Below, one piece after another: positions 41,615-50,744 of a DNA stretch of 64,000 bases; within the stretch, counting starts at the first letter, position 1, and each line of letters opens with the position of its first letter. This stretch comes from Candidatus Pantoea deserta (lineage in GTDB: Bacteria; Pseudomonadota; Gammaproteobacteria; Enterobacterales; Enterobacteriaceae). The notes below the pieces were generated by a model. It ran no database searches and was not told the origin of the DNA. It worked only from the letters and a program-made list of their open reading frames with translations. The stretch spans positions 186,001 to 250,000 of the forward strand of contig NZ_RMVG01000002.1 in the NCBI RefSeq assembly GCF_003813865.1. Reading direction: 5' to 3'. A program made the position numbers and the translations under genes.

Positions 41615-42450
41615 CGTTAATCCAGCCCTTAATAGAATTTGGTTTTATGCGGCGCGCGCTGGTCGCCTGCGTGGCGCTGGCCGTCAGCGCCACGCCGCTC
41701 GGCGTTTTTTTATCGCTGCGGCGTATGAGTCTGATCGGCGATGCGCTGTCACATGCCGTGCTGCCGGGAGCCGCTATCGGCTATCTGATGTCTGGCCTGT
41801 CGCTGGTGGCGATGGGCATCGGCGGGGTGATCGCCGGGCTGGCGGTGGCGCTGCTCTCCGGCGCGGTAAGCCGCTATACCCCGCTGAAAGAGGATGCCAG
41901 CTTTGCCGGTTTTTATCTGGGTTCGCTGGCGCTTGGCGTCACGCTGGTTTCACTGCGCGGCTCCAGCGTCGATCTGCTGCACGTTCTGTTCGGCTCGTTG
42001 CTGGCGGTGGATAACCCGGCGCTGCTGCTGGTCGGCGCCATCGCCGCCTTTACGCTGCTGATGCTGGCGATCATTTACCGGCCGCTGGTGATTGACGCAT
42101 TCGATCCTGATTTTTTACGCGCCCAGGGAAAATGGAGCGCTCCGCTGGTGCACGGCCTGTTCCTGATGCTGGTGGTGCTCAATCTGGTGGCGGGTTTTCA
42201 GGTGCTTGGCACGCTGATGTCGGTCGGGTTAATGATGCTGCCCGCCGCCAGCGCCCGGTTCTGGAGTCGCCGTCTGGCATGGATGCTGGCTGTGGCGATG
42301 GGGCTGGCCATCGTTGCCGCCGCTGTCGGGCTGATGCTCTCCTGGCATTTCTCCCTACCGGCAGGGCCGGCTGTTGTACTCAGCGCTGCGCTGCTTTTTT
42401 TTCTTTCCATTCTGGCAGGACCATGCGGCGGCCTGCTGCGCCGCCATTAA
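41611..42450 (+). CDS. Metal (zinc-type) ABC transporter permease
   Basis: ABC-3 family permease of 279 residues with about eight membrane helices. The family start FMRRALVACVALAVSATPLGVFLSLRRMSLIGDALSHAVLPG (in two segments) and the coupling region GTLMSVGLMMLPAASARF are conserved. It overlaps the ATPase gene by four bases and precedes the binding-protein gene by 12 bases. Confidence 0.9.
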   Translation: MTLIQPLIEFGFMRRALVACVALAVSATPLGVFLSLRRMSLIGDALSHAVLPGAAIGYLMSGLSLVAMGIGGVIAGLAVALLSGAVSRYTPLKEDASFAGFYLGSLALGVTLVSLRGSSVDLLHVLFGSLLAVDNPALLLVGAIAAFTLLMLAIIYRPLVIDAFDPDFLRAQGKWSAPLVHGLFLMLVVLNLVAGFQVLGTLMSVGLMMLPAASARFWSRRLAWMLAVAMGLAIVAAAVGLMLSWHFSLPAGPAVVLSAALLFFLSILAGPCGGLLRRH

Positions 42451-42462
42451 ACAGGGGTATTT

Positions 42463-43341
42463 ATGAAGAAGTTTCCATTGAGTCTGGCCATTGGCGCGCT
42501 GCTGGTCAGCCCGCTATCGATGGCAAAAACCGTTAACGTCGTCGCCAGCTTTACGGTGCTGGCAGATATTGTGCAGCAGGTTGGCGGCGATCACGTTAAG
42601 GTCAAATCGCTGGTTGGCCCGGATGGCGATCCCCATACCTTTGAGCCAACCCCGCAGGACAGCCAGGCTCTGGCCAGAGCGGATGTGGTGTTCGTCAGCG
42701 GACTGGGTCTCGAGGGCTGGATGGATCGGCTGGTCAGCGCCTCCGGCTATAAGGGCGAGACGGTAGTGGCTTCGCGCGGCGTCGCGACGCGCAGCATGGA
42801 GGAAGAAGGGAAAACCATTACCGATCCGCATGCGTGGAACAGTATGCAAAACGGGGTAATCTACGCTACCAATGTAATGAACGCCCTGATCAACGCCGAC
42901 CCGCAAGATGCGGATGCCATTCGCCGCAGCGGCGCACGCTATATTCAGCAGCTTCAGGCGCTGGACAGCTGGGCGAAAACCACACTGGCGGCGATACCGG
43001 CGGCCAGGCGCAAGGTGCTAACCAGCCATGACGCCTTTGGCTACTTTGGTCAGCGCTACGGCGTAACCTTCCTTGCGCCGGTGGGGTTCTCTACCGAAGC
43101 GGAAGCCAGCGCCAGCGACGTTGGCGGCCTGATTAAACAGCTTCAGACCGAGCATATCCAGACTTACTTTATTGAGAACCAGACCGATCCGCGCCTGGTG
43201 AAGCAGATTGCCAGCGCCACAGGCGCGCAGCCGGGCGGCGAACTCTATCCGGAAGCGCTGTCGCAGCCTTCCGGCCCGGCAGCTACCTACGTGGCGGCGT
43301 TCCGTCACAATGTGGAAACCATGACCCGCAGCATGAAATAA
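42463..43341 (+). CDS. Periplasmic metal-binding protein of the zinc-type ABC transporter
   Basis: Cluster A-I solute-binding protein (ZnuA/TroA/PsaA fold), 292 residues, signal peptide cleaved near residue 21 (LSMA-KTV). Expected metal ligands: His58 in GDPHTFEPTP, His123 in DPHAWNS, His189 in SHDAFGYF and an acidic residue near Glu264 in ELYPEAL. The third histidine (glutamate in manganese-specific PsaA) points to zinc. There is no His/Asp-rich loop of the kind found in ZnuA. Last gene of the operon begun by the 34-residue peptide. Confidence 0.88.
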   Translation: MKKFPLSLAIGALLVSPLSMAKTVNVVASFTVLADIVQQVGGDHVKVKSLVGPDGDPHTFEPTPQDSQALARADVVFVSGLGLEGWMDRLVSASGYKGETVVASRGVATRSMEEEGKTITDPHAWNSMQNGVIYATNVMNALINADPQDADAIRRSGARYIQQLQALDSWAKTTLAAIPAARRKVLTSHDAFGYFGQRYGVTFLAPVGFSTEAEASASDVGGLIKQLQTEHIQTYFIENQTDPRLVKQIASATGAQPGGELYPEALSQPSGPAATYVAAFRHNVETMTRSMK

Positions 43342-43365
43342 AAAAGGCCGGGGAGTTCCCCGGCC
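43340..43365 (-). terminator. Terminator of the rpmE2-rpmJ2 operon
   Basis: GGCCGGGGA-GT/AC-TCCCCGGCC hairpin. On the minus strand it runs into TTTTTT, which overlaps the end of the zinc-binding-protein gene. On the plus strand no T tract follows. Confidence 0.8.
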
Positions 43366-43382
43366 AGCTGTCACGACACATC

Positions 43383-43523
43383 CTAACGTTTTTTCTTTCT
43401 TCCCTGCACCGCTTTAAAACGCGGATTCGATTTACAAATCACGAAAACGCGTCCGTGGCGGCGAACAACTTTGCAATCCTTATGGCGCTTTTTTGCCGAC
43501 GCCAGAGAGCTGAGCACCTGCAT
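43383..43523 (-). CDS. rpmJ2: Alternative 50S ribosomal protein L36 (L36B, YkgO type)
   Basis: A 46-residue protein read from the complement of 43,521-43,523 to the TAG at 43,383-43,385: [17 protein letters not shown]... and the C-terminus [18 protein letters not shown], matching E. coli YkgO in length and tail. It replaces the zinc-binding L36 when zinc is scarce. It starts two bases after the rpmE2 stop, so the two are one operon under the Zur-type box at 43,803. Confidence 0.93.
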   Translation of the reverse strand: MQVLSSLASAKKRHKDCKVVRRHGRVFVICKSNPRFKAVQGRKKKR

Positions 43524-43525
43524 TT

Positions 43526-43786
43526 TTACTCACCTTGTTTTTTAAGAAAGCGGCCAAAGCGCTGGTTAAAGCGCGCGGCGCTTCCCTCTTTGGTGAAATC
43601 TTTCTGCTTGCCGGTGTAGTAGACGTGGGAAGCGGAAGAGACGTCCAGCGTCACATAGGGCAGGGTCTCACCTTCGAACTCAACGGTGCGCTCTGTTCTG
43701 ATGGTCGAGCCGATTTTGAAATATTTATCAACGGTGGTGTCGTGGAACACCACGGGACGGTAAGCAGGGTGAATATTCGGTTTCAT
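43526..43786 (-). CDS. rpmE2: Alternative 50S ribosomal protein L31 type B (YkgM type)
   Basis: Zinc-free L31 paralogue of 86 residues starting [17 protein letters not shown]. The CxxC zinc ribbon of L31A is absent. When Zur derepresses it, it displaces zinc-bearing L31 from ribosomes and releases zinc. The start at 43,786 is chosen because longer in-frame starts would run through the Zur box. Convergent with the zinc ABC operon. Confidence 0.95.
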   Translation of the reverse strand: MKPNIHPAYRPVVFHDTTVDKYFKIGSTIRTERTVEFEGETLPYVTLDVSSASHVYYTGKQKDFTKEGSAARFNQRFGRFLKKQGE

Positions 43787-43802
43787 AACGCCTCGATTTG
43801 TT

Positions 43803-43819
43803 ATGTTATAAAGTAACAT
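43803..43819 (-). promoter_or_regulatory. Zur-type operator upstream of rpmE2-rpmJ2
   Basis: ATGTTATAAAGTAACAT differs from the Zur core ATGTTATA-N-TATAACAT at only two positions. It lies 16 bases upstream of the rpmE2 start. E. coli ykgMO is a known Zur target. Confidence 0.85.
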
Positions 43820-43994
43820 TATTATGGTCCTCATCCAGGCGAAATGCAACCCTGCGTCATGATTAAGCGCACAGCCTGCTTACTCAGGGCAGAGGCTGGC
43901 GGCGGGCAGGGGCGCTAAAAAGCAGGGCGGGGACGAAGCCGGGCTGGCCGTGCTGGCGGGGTATTCCATCGTGGCTGGCACCGCTCGCAGAAAT

Positions 43995-44020
43995 AAAAAA
44001 GGCCGCTTGCGCGGCCTTTT
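43995..44020 (-). terminator. acrAB terminator
   Basis: GGCCGC-TTGC-GCGGCC with AAAAGGCC flanks; on the minus strand it ends in TTTTTTATTT, 17 bases after the acrB stop. Confidence 0.88.
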
Positions 44021-44036
44021 CGTATTACAGCATCAA

Positions 44037-47000
44037 TTAATGTTGATGGCTCTGTTCGGTCGGATGACCTTTTTCCAGCTCCGCTTTGTTCTTGCTAAAG
44101 CGGCGGCGAACCACCACGAAGAACACAGGAACAAAGAAGATCGCCAGCGCCGTTGCCGTTACCATCCCGCCCATTACGCCGGTACCGACGGCGTTCTGCG
44201 CGCCGGAACCTGCGCCGGTGCTGATAGCCAGCGGCAATACGCCGAGAATAAAGGCCAGCGAGGTCATCAGAATCGGACGCAGACGCATACGGGATGCCTC
44301 CAGCGTCGCTTCCACCAGGCCTTTGCCCTCTTTCTCCATCAGATCTTTGGCAAATTCCACGATAAGAATGGCGTTCTTCGCCGACAGACCAATGGTGGTC
44401 AACAGGCCGACCACGAAGTAGACGTCGTTACTCAGTCCGCGCAGCGTCGTAAAGATCAGCGCGCCGATAACGCCCAGCGGGACAACCAGCATCACCGAGA
44501 AGGGGATAGACCAGCTCTCATACAGCGCCGCCAGACAGAGGAAGACGACAATCAGCGAGATCGCATACAGCGCCGGAGCCTGGTTACCAGACAGACGTTC
44601 CTGATAGGACATCCCCGTCCAGTCATAGCCAATGCCCGCAGGCAGTTTCGACGCCAGCTCTTCCATCAGGTTCATGGCGTCGCCAGAACTTTTGCCCGGC
44701 GCCGCCTGGCCCAGAATCTCCATAGACGGCAGACCGTTATAGCGTTCCAGACGCGGCGAACCATACTGCCACTTCGCCGAGGCGAAGGCCGAGAAGGGGA
44801 CCATGGTGCCGCTGCTGTTGCGCACATACCATTTGCTGATGTCGTCAGGCAGCATACGGTCTTTGGCTTCGCCCATTACGTAAACCTTCTTCACACGACC
44901 GCGGTCGATAAAGTCGTTAACGTAGGAGCCGCCCCAGGCCGCGCCGAGCGTGGTGTTGATGTCAGAGAGCGACACCCCCAGCGCCTGCGCCTTCTCCTGG
45001 TCAATCGTCAGCTTGTACTGCGGCGTATCTTCCAGACCGTTAGGACGGACGCCAACCAGCGTATCGCTGTGCTGCGCCACCATACCCAGCAGCTGGTTAC
45101 GCGCTTCGGTCAGCTTTTCATGACCCAGGTTGTTCTGATCGATCAGCTCAAAGTCAAAGCCGGTGGCGTTACCCAGTTCGATAATCGCCGGCAGGTTGAA
45201 CGGGAACACCATCGCATCTTTGATCTGACCCAGCGCCTGCATGGCGCGTCCGGCAATAGCGGGCACCTTCAGGTCGCTGCCGCTGCGCTCATCCCAGGGT
45301 TTCAGGCTGACGAAGGCGATACCGGTGTTCTGTCCGCGGCCGGAGAAGCCGAAGCCGTTAACGGTAAACACCGACTGCACGCTGTCCTTCTCTTTATTAA
45401 GGAAGTAGTCCGTGACCTGATCCAGCACCTTCTGCGTACGCTCCTGCGTCGCGCCCGCAGGCAGCTGCGCCTGCGCCAGCAGCAGACCCTGGTCCTCTTC
45501 CGGCAGGAACGAGGTCGGCAGGCGCATAAACAGATAGGCCATGCCCACGACGATCACCAGATAGATCACCAGATAGCGGCCGGTGCTGCGAATGATATGG
45601 CCCACGCTGTCCACATAGTGGTTGGTGCTCTTGTCGAACAGACGGTTAAACCAGCCGAAGAAGCCTTTGGTCGTGCCGTGCTCGCCTTTTTTAACCGGCT
45701 TCAGCATGGTGGCGCAGAGAGCAGGCGTCAGGATCAACGCGACCAGCACCGACAGCGCCATCGCCGAAACGATGGTGATAGAGAACTGACGATAGATCAC
45801 GCCGGTAGAGCCGCCAAAGAAGGCCATCGGGATAAATACCGCCGACAGCACCAGCGCGATACCCACCAGCGCGCCCTGGATCTGCTCCATAGAGCGGCGC
45901 GTCGCCTCTTTCGGCGGCAGCCCCTCTTCGGCCATAACGCGCTCGACGTTTTCAACCACGACGATGGCGTCATCCACCAGCAGGCCGATCGCCAGCACCA
46001 TACCGAACATGGTTAGCGTGTTGATGGAGTAGCCGAAGGCGCTGATAATGGCGAAAGTGCCGAGCAGCACCACCGGCACCGCGATAGTGGGGATCAGCGT
46101 CGCACGGAAGTTTTGCAGGAAGAGATACATGACCAGGAACACCAGCACGATCGCTTCGAACAGGGTTTTCACCACTTCGAAAATCGAGATCTTAACGAAC
46201 GGCGTGGTGTCGTACGGGTAAACCACTTTCAGGCCAGCCGGGAAGGTGGACTGCAATTTGGTCAGCTGCGCCTTCACTGCATTAGCCGTATCCAGCGCGT
46301 TCGCGCCGGTAGCCAGCTTAATACCGATACCGGAGGCCGGTTTGCCGTTATAGCGCGCAACCACCTCGTAGTTCTCGCCGCCCAGCTCAATTTTCGCCAC
46401 GTCGCGCAGGCGAACCTGCGAACCGTCGGTATTGACCTTCAGCAGAATTTTGCCGAACTCGTCGGTCGAGGTCAGACGCGTCTGCGCGATAATCGAGGCG
46501 TTAAGCTGCTGATTCGGCGCGGCAGGCGCGCCGCCCAGCTGACCCGCAGCGACCTGGGCGTTTTGGGTGTTGATGGCGCTGATAACATCGACCGGCGTCA
46601 GCTGATAGTTATTCAGCTTCGCCGGGTCCATCCAGATACGCATCGCATACTGCGCGCCGAAGATCTGGGTGTCGCCCACGCCTGACGTACGGCTGATAGG
46701 GTCCTTGATCGTTGACGCCACGAAGTCGGCGATGTCGTTCTGCGTCATGTTGCCGTCATCGCTGACGAAACCCGCGACCATCAGGAAGCTGCTGGAGGAT
46801 TTCTGAACCTGAATCCCCTGCTGCTGCACTTCCTGCGGCAGCAGCGGCATGGCCAGCTGAAGTTTGTTTTGCACCTGCACCTGAGCAATATCAGGATCGG
46901 TGCCGGATTCGAAGCTCAGGGTCAGCTGCAGGTTACCGGAAGAGTCACTGTTTGATGAGAAGTACATCAGCCCATCAATACCGTTCATATTCTGTTCGAT

Positions 47001-47192
47001 AACCTGCGTTACGGAGTCCTGTAACGTTTTCGCATCCGCGCCGGGATAAGCAGCACGAATCTGCACGGCCGGCGGAGCAACGTTAGGGTATTGCTCGATC
47101 GGCAGCTTGAGAATCGATAACGCACCCGCCAGCATCACGATGATGGCGATTACCCACGCAAAGATGGGGCGATCGATAAAGAACTTAGCCAT
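44037..47192 (-). CDS. acrB: RND multidrug efflux pump AcrB
   Basis: Trimeric proton-driven inner-membrane pump that exports antibiotics, bile salts and dyes through AcrA and TolC. The 1,051 residues (E. coli 1,049) include the proton-relay aspartate pair in [16 protein letters not shown] (about 407-408) and the lysine in [15 protein letters not shown] (about 940). The two large periplasmic loops and 12 membrane helices are complete. It lies 16 bases after acrA. The C-terminal tail ends in a histidine-rich HPTEQSHQH. Confidence 0.98.
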   Translation of the reverse strand: MAKFFIDRPIFAWVIAIIVMLAGALSILKLPIEQYPNVAPPAVQIRAAYPGADAKTLQDSVTQVIEQNMNGIDGLMYFSSNSDSSGNLQLTLSFESGTDPDIAQVQVQNKLQLAMPLLPQEVQQQGIQVQKSSSSFLMVAGFVSDDGNMTQNDIADFVASTIKDPISRTSGVGDTQIFGAQYAMRIWMDPAKLNNYQLTPVDVISAINTQNAQVAAGQLGGAPAAPNQQLNASIIAQTRLTSTDEFGKILLKVNTDGSQVRLRDVAKIELGGENYEVVARYNGKPASGIGIKLATGANALDTANAVKAQLTKLQSTFPAGLKVVYPYDTTPFVKISIFEVVKTLFEAIVLVFLVMYLFLQNFRATLIPTIAVPVVLLGTFAIISAFGYSINTLTMFGMVLAIGLLVDDAIVVVENVERVMAEEGLPPKEATRRSMEQIQGALVGIALVLSAVFIPMAFFGGSTGVIYRQFSITIVSAMALSVLVALILTPALCATMLKPVKKGEHGTTKGFFGWFNRLFDKSTNHYVDSVGHIIRSTGRYLVIYLVIVVGMAYLFMRLPTSFLPEEDQGLLLAQAQLPAGATQERTQKVLDQVTDYFLNKEKDSVQSVFTVNGFGFSGRGQNTGIAFVSLKPWDERSGSDLKVPAIAGRAMQALGQIKDAMVFPFNLPAIIELGNATGFDFELIDQNNLGHEKLTEARNQLLGMVAQHSDTLVGVRPNGLEDTPQYKLTIDQEKAQALGVSLSDINTTLGAAWGGSYVNDFIDRGRVKKVYVMGEAKDRMLPDDISKWYVRNSSGTMVPFSAFASAKWQYGSPRLERYNGLPSMEILGQAAPGKSSGDAMNLMEELASKLPAGIGYDWTGMSYQERLSGNQAPALYAISLIVVFLCLAALYESWSIPFSVMLVVPLGVIGALIFTTLRGLSNDVYFVVGLLTTIGLSAKNAILIVEFAKDLMEKEGKGLVEATLEASRMRLRPILMTSLAFILGVLPLAISTGAGSGAQNAVGTGVMGGMVTATALAIFFVPVFFVVVRRRFSKNKAELEKGHPTEQSHQH

Positions 47193-47208
47193 GTATCAAC
47201 GGCTCCTG

Positions 47209-48411
47209 TTATGACGAAGATTTTTCAGCCTGAGGCTGAGATTGCGCACCGGCGTCGGATTTCTGTTCAGCCGCGACTTCCTGCGGCGTGACCTGAGCGC
47301 CTGGCTTAGCACGCTGAACGCCTACGCTGATTACGCGCTCGCCCTCTTTCAGACCGGACGTCACCAGCCACTTGTCGCCGATCGCCTGCGCGGCGTTGAC
47401 GTTGCGCACTTCAACCTTGTTGTCAGCGCCCACAACCATAACGGTGGCCTGACCGGTCGGGGTGCGCGCCACGGCCTGCTGGGGCACCAGCAGCGCATTC
47501 GGGTTAGTGCCTTCCTCCAGACGCGCGCGGACGAACATGCCCGGCAGCAGACGGTGATCCGGGTTCGGCATAATGGCGCGCAGCGTGATCGAGCCGGTGG
47601 TCTCATCCACGGTCACGTCAGAAAATTCCAGCGTGCCTTTCTGCGGCGCTTCGCTGCCGTCCGGCATCAGCAAGGTAACGCTGGCTTTGCCGTCCACCTG
47701 CTTGAGCTGACCAGACTCCAGCTCGGCGCGCAGACGCATAAAATCATCGCTGGACTGGGTGACATCGACATACATCGGGTCCAGCTGCTGCACAGTGGCC
47801 AGCGCGGTAGACTGCGCACTCTGCACCAGCGCCCCTTCGGTCACGGAAGATTTACCGATACGGCCGCTGATCGGCGAGGTGACTTTGGTATAGGCGAGAT
47901 TGATACGGGCGGTTTCGACGTTGGCTTTAGCAACCTGCACGGCAGCGGCGTTCTGCGCGGCGGTGGCAACGGCGTTGTCGTAATCCTGCTGACTGATATA
48001 TTTGGTGCCGAGCAGCGGCTTGTAGCGGTTGACCGTCAGCTGCGCGATGCGCGCATTGGCTTCGGCCTGCGCCAGATCGCCTTTCGCGCTGTCATAGCTT
48101 GCCTGGTAAGTGGCAGGATCGATCTGATAAAGGGATTCACCCGCTTTAATATCGCTGCCTTCTACAAAATTGCGCTTCAGAATGATACCGGAAACCTGAG
48201 GTCGTACTTCCGCCACGCGATAGGCCGAGGTACGGCCCGGCAATTCCGTGGTGATCTTCAGGGGTTCGCTTTTCAGGGTCACCACGCCGACTTCAGGCGG
48301 ATGTTGCTGGGCGGCTTGCTGGGATTTATTATCATCACATCCTGTTAACACAAAGCTGCCTGAAAGCATCAGGACGGCCGCCAGAGGCGCTAATCCTCTG
48401 TTTTTATTCAT
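47209..48411 (-). CDS. acrA: Periplasmic adaptor lipoprotein AcrA
   Basis: Membrane-fusion protein linking AcrB to TolC. Signal MNKNRGLAPLAAVLMLSG leads to the lipobox VLTGC (cysteine about residue 25). It has the lipoyl, alpha-hairpin, beta-barrel and membrane-proximal regions of the family; FVEGSDIKAGESLYQIDPATY marks the first lipoyl half. The 400 residues agree with E. coli (397). The start at 48,411 is chosen to give the lipoprotein signal; nine further codons lie upstream in frame. Operon with acrB. Confidence 0.97.
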   Translation of the reverse strand: MNKNRGLAPLAAVLMLSGSFVLTGCDDNKSQQAAQQHPPEVGVVTLKSEPLKITTELPGRTSAYRVAEVRPQVSGIILKRNFVEGSDIKAGESLYQIDPATYQASYDSAKGDLAQAEANARIAQLTVNRYKPLLGTKYISQQDYDNAVATAAQNAAAVQVAKANVETARINLAYTKVTSPISGRIGKSSVTEGALVQSAQSTALATVQQLDPMYVDVTQSSDDFMRLRAELESGQLKQVDGKASVTLLMPDGSEAPQKGTLEFSDVTVDETTGSITLRAIMPNPDHRLLPGMFVRARLEEGTNPNALLVPQQAVARTPTGQATVMVVGADNKVEVRNVNAAQAIGDKWLVTSGLKEGERVISVGVQRAKPGAQVTPQEVAAEQKSDAGAQSQPQAEKSSS

Positions 48412-48500
48412 AAATAAACCTCTAGTGTCCGATATCAATTGATCAATGGATCACAAACCGATAAACCCATTGCTGCGCTAAAACCTGGGTCGTGCTATGG

Positions 48501-48524
48501 TACATACATTCACAAATGTATGTA
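48501..48524. promoter_or_regulatory. AcrR operator in the acrA-acrR gap
   Basis: TACATACATT-CACA-AATGTATGTA, a perfect ten-base inverted repeat with a four-base centre. It is the same palindrome, read from the other strand, as the known AcrR operator of E. coli, and it lies between divergent acrAB and acrR. Confidence 0.92.
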
Positions 48525-48553
48525 AACTTGCCTGTCTGTAAAAAAAGTCCCCT

Positions 48554-49192
48554 ATGGCACGAAAAACCAAAGCCCAAGCACTTGAAACACGTCATCAAAT
48601 TCTTGATGCCGCTCTTGACCTGTTTTCATGCCAGGGCGTTTCTGCGACTTCACTGGCGGACATCGCGGCAGCGGCTGGCGTTACGCGGGGCGCGATATAC
48701 TGGCACTTTAAAAATAAAGCCGATGTATTACACGAAATCTGGCTGCGCGCTGACGCTGGGCTTGACGATGTGGAACTTGAGTATCAGACAAAATACCCTG
48801 GCGATCCACTTTCTGTTTTGCGCGCAATGTTAATCTATATCTTTGAAGCGACAGCAAAGGATCCTCAGCGCCGCTCGCTGATGGAGATCATCTTCCATAA
48901 GTGCGAATTTGTCGGCGAAATGGCCGCGCTGCAAATTATGCAGCAAAGCCTGCTGAATGAGTGCTATGACAAAATAGAAGATGTTTTGAAAGAGTGCATC
49001 GAAGCCGGGCAGTTGCCTGCCGCACTGAACACGCGTCAGGCGGCGCTGCTGATGCGAGGCTATGTCAATGGCATGATGGAGAGCTGGCTGTTTACGCCAG
49101 ACAGCTTCGACCTGGCGGCAACGGCGGGGCAAATTGTCGAAGCCTTGCTGGATATGCTGCGGCTCAGCCCCACGCTGGTGACGACCCGCTAG
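48554..49192 (+). CDS. acrR: TetR-family repressor AcrR
   Basis: Repressor of acrAB and of itself; drugs bind its C-terminal pocket and release it from DNA. The 212-residue protein begins [20 protein letters not shown] with the TetR helix-turn-helix [24 protein letters not shown]. Slightly shorter than E. coli AcrR (215). Divergent from acrAB. Its TAG stop overlaps the stop of convergent rsmS by two bases (CTAG). Confidence 0.96.
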   Translation: MARKTKAQALETRHQILDAALDLFSCQGVSATSLADIAAAAGVTRGAIYWHFKNKADVLHEIWLRADAGLDDVELEYQTKYPGDPLSVLRAMLIYIFEATAKDPQRRSLMEIIFHKCEFVGEMAALQIMQQSLLNECYDKIEDVLKECIEAGQLPAALNTRQAALLMRGYVNGMMESWLFTPDSFDLAATAGQIVEALLDMLRLSPTLVTTR

Positions 49193-49344
49193 CGCTGCTG
49201 CTCGGCCGCGCGTTTTTTCTCAAAATCGCGCTGCACAATCGCCAGCGCTGCCAGCACCGTTTCCGCAGGCAGCCGGTTCTCCTCCAGCAGCTGAATTAAA
49301 TCCACTGCCAGTTTGACTTCATCAGGCGCGTTTTCCAGCGACAT
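49189..49344 (-). CDS. rsmS: RsmS/YbaM-type small pleiotropic regulator
   Basis: A 51-residue protein read from the complement of 49,342-49,344: [20 protein letters not shown]... It resembles E. coli YbaM (53 residues), whose Pectobacterium homologue RsmS modulates the RsmA post-transcriptional network. Highly charged C-terminus ([11 protein letters not shown]). It lies before priC as in E. coli, but mscK, which sits between acrR and ybaM in E. coli, is absent. The stop overlaps that of acrR. Confidence 0.9.
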   Translation of the reverse strand: MSLENAPDEVKLAVDLIQLLEENRLPAETVLAALAIVQRDFEKKRAAEQQR

Positions 49345-49353
49345 TTTGGCTCC

Positions 49354-49599
49354 TCATATACGCAGTTTCGCCGCAACCAGCATCATCATCAACGCGCCGG
49401 CCAGCGCGACGCCGAGGGCGCCGGGATGAAATATCGCCAGTGAGCCGAGACCAAAATAGCTGGCGATATAGCCGCCGACCAGCGCGCCGATAACGGCCAG
49501 CACCAGGGTGGCGACAAAGCCGCCGGGGCGACCCGGCAACCAGAACCGCTTCAGCCAGCCTGTCACCAGGCCAGTGATAATCCAGCTTATGATCCCCAT
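49354..49599 (-). CDS. GlsB/YeaQ/YmgE family stress-response membrane protein
   Basis: An 81-residue membrane protein with three glycine-rich helices, beginning MGIISWIITGLVTGWLKRF and containing LAVIGALVGGYIASYFGLG, the family signature. E. coli YeaQ and YmgE belong to this family of transglycosylase-associated-like proteins; no biochemical role is firmly known. It is inserted between priC and rsmS on the same strand, where E. coli has no such gene. Confidence 0.88.
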   Translation of the reverse strand: MGIISWIITGLVTGWLKRFWLPGRPGGFVATLVLAVIGALVGGYIASYFGLGSLAIFHPGALGVALAGALMMMLVAAKLRI

Positions 49600-49635
49600 G
49601 TCAGACTCCTGAACCGATCGGGCTAAGTATAGGCG

Positions 49636-50157
49636 TCAGCGTGCCTCGCCGCGCAGCGAAAGCGCCCAGTCCACGGCATTAATCGCCTGACGGCAGCGCG
49701 CCAGACGGCCCTCCAGCACCTCCAGATCCTGCTTTAGCTGCCGCTGTACCGCCAGGCTCTCCGCCAGCGCCAGCCGCTGCTCGCGCTGATCGATCATCGC
49801 CTGTAGTCGTCGCTCATATTCGCGATACTCATCCAGCTTCTGCTGGCGTGGACCGGCGGCTGGCTGCTCATGGCGCGGCCGCAGCTGCTGAGTGCGGGCC
49901 TCTCGTTGCAGCGCGGCAATCTGGTTGAGCACTTTTTCCGCCAGCCAGGCGCGCTCTTGATCGTTGCCGCTGCTGCCCAGCAGATGAAGATTACGCTCGA
50001 TCTCCCGCAGATAATCAGCCAGCCGCGTGCCGCTGGTGACAAACAGCTGCCTGTCGAAGCGCGGCGTGCGGCAGCGCCCGTCAGGATGCTGCGCGATCTG
50101 CGTCTGGAGCGCGCTCAGGCAGGCGGCCAGGCGCTGTTGGAGGGTGGCGAATGCCAT
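49636..50157 (-). CDS. priC: Primosomal replication protein N'' (PriC)
   Basis: PriC reloads DnaB on stalled forks with large leading-strand gaps. The 173-residue, arginine- and glutamine-rich helical protein begins MAFATLQQRLAACLSALQTQ, with RFDRQLFVTSGTRLADYLREIERNL (in parts) as in the family; E. coli PriC has 175. The start at 50,157 is chosen by similarity; 13 in-frame codons upstream are poorly supported. Divergent from ybaN. Confidence 0.92.
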   Translation of the reverse strand: MAFATLQQRLAACLSALQTQIAQHPDGRCRTPRFDRQLFVTSGTRLADYLREIERNLHLLGSSGNDQERAWLAEKVLNQIAALQREARTQQLRPRHEQPAAGPRQQKLDEYREYERRLQAMIDQREQRLALAESLAVQRQLKQDLEVLEGRLARCRQAINAVDWALSLRGEAR

Positions 50158-50213
50158 TATCTTTTCCTTATCTGTGCTAACGTAGCGCGCATGCAAAAGA
50201 TCCAGGCATTACT

Positions 50214-50603
50214 ATGCAACGTATTCTGTTACTGACGCTCGGCTGGCTGGCCATCATACTTGGCGCGCTGGGCATTGTATTACCATTATTACCCACCACG
50301 CCATTCGTGCTGCTGGCGGCCTGGTGCTTCGCCCGATCGTCGCCGCGCTTTCACCACTGGCTGCTGTGGCGTTCGCCTTTTGGTCGCTATCTGCGTCACT
50401 GGCAGCGCCACCGCGCCATGCCGCCGGGAGCGAAAGGGCGCGCCATGGCCTTGATACTGGTGACTTTTGCCGTGTCGATCTGGCTGGTGAAAATTCTGTG
50501 GGTACGCGTCTTTCTTGGCGTAATGCTCTGCTTTTTACTGCTGATGATGTGGCGTATTCCTGTGGTGGCGGAATCGCCCGACGATCGCACGCCGCCGCGA
50601 TAA
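50214..50603 (+). CDS. ybaN: DUF454 inner-membrane protein YbaN
   Basis: A 129-residue protein with a DUF454 pattern: two N-terminal helices around GIVLPLLPTTPFVLLAAWCFA, a conserved basic loop (RSSPRFHHWLLWRSPFGRYLRHW), and two C-terminal helices. E. coli YbaN has 125 residues. Function unknown. Positioned between priC and apt as in E. coli. Confidence 0.93.
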   Translation: MQRILLLTLGWLAIILGALGIVLPLLPTTPFVLLAAWCFARSSPRFHHWLLWRSPFGRYLRHWQRHRAMPPGAKGRAMALILVTFAVSIWLVKILWVRVFLGVMLCFLLLMMWRIPVVAESPDDRTPPR

Positions 50604-50744
50604 GGTTGCATTTAGCCGACCATTTGCTTAGATTTGGGCATCTTCGTGCGTGGCTTCCCTTTTTTTACTCTCTGCGTCTGATTCATTTCGGAATCTGACG
50701 CTATGGAAGCTGCGCGATATAAAGTTTTTACCAGGCGTAACATT

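Noticed and set aside
40949..43341. Naming the zinc ABC operon znuCBA
   Set aside because: Gene order is ATPase-permease-binding protein in one direction, znuA in E. coli is divergent from znuCB, and the binding protein lacks the ZnuA His-rich loop. A paralogous system is more likely.
43950..46016. A 688-codon open frame on the plus strand opposite acrB
   Set aside because: It lies antisense to a complete, clearly functional acrB and has the Arg/His/Gln-rich composition expected when a GC-rich gene is read in the opposite strand. No ribosome site or homology is evident.
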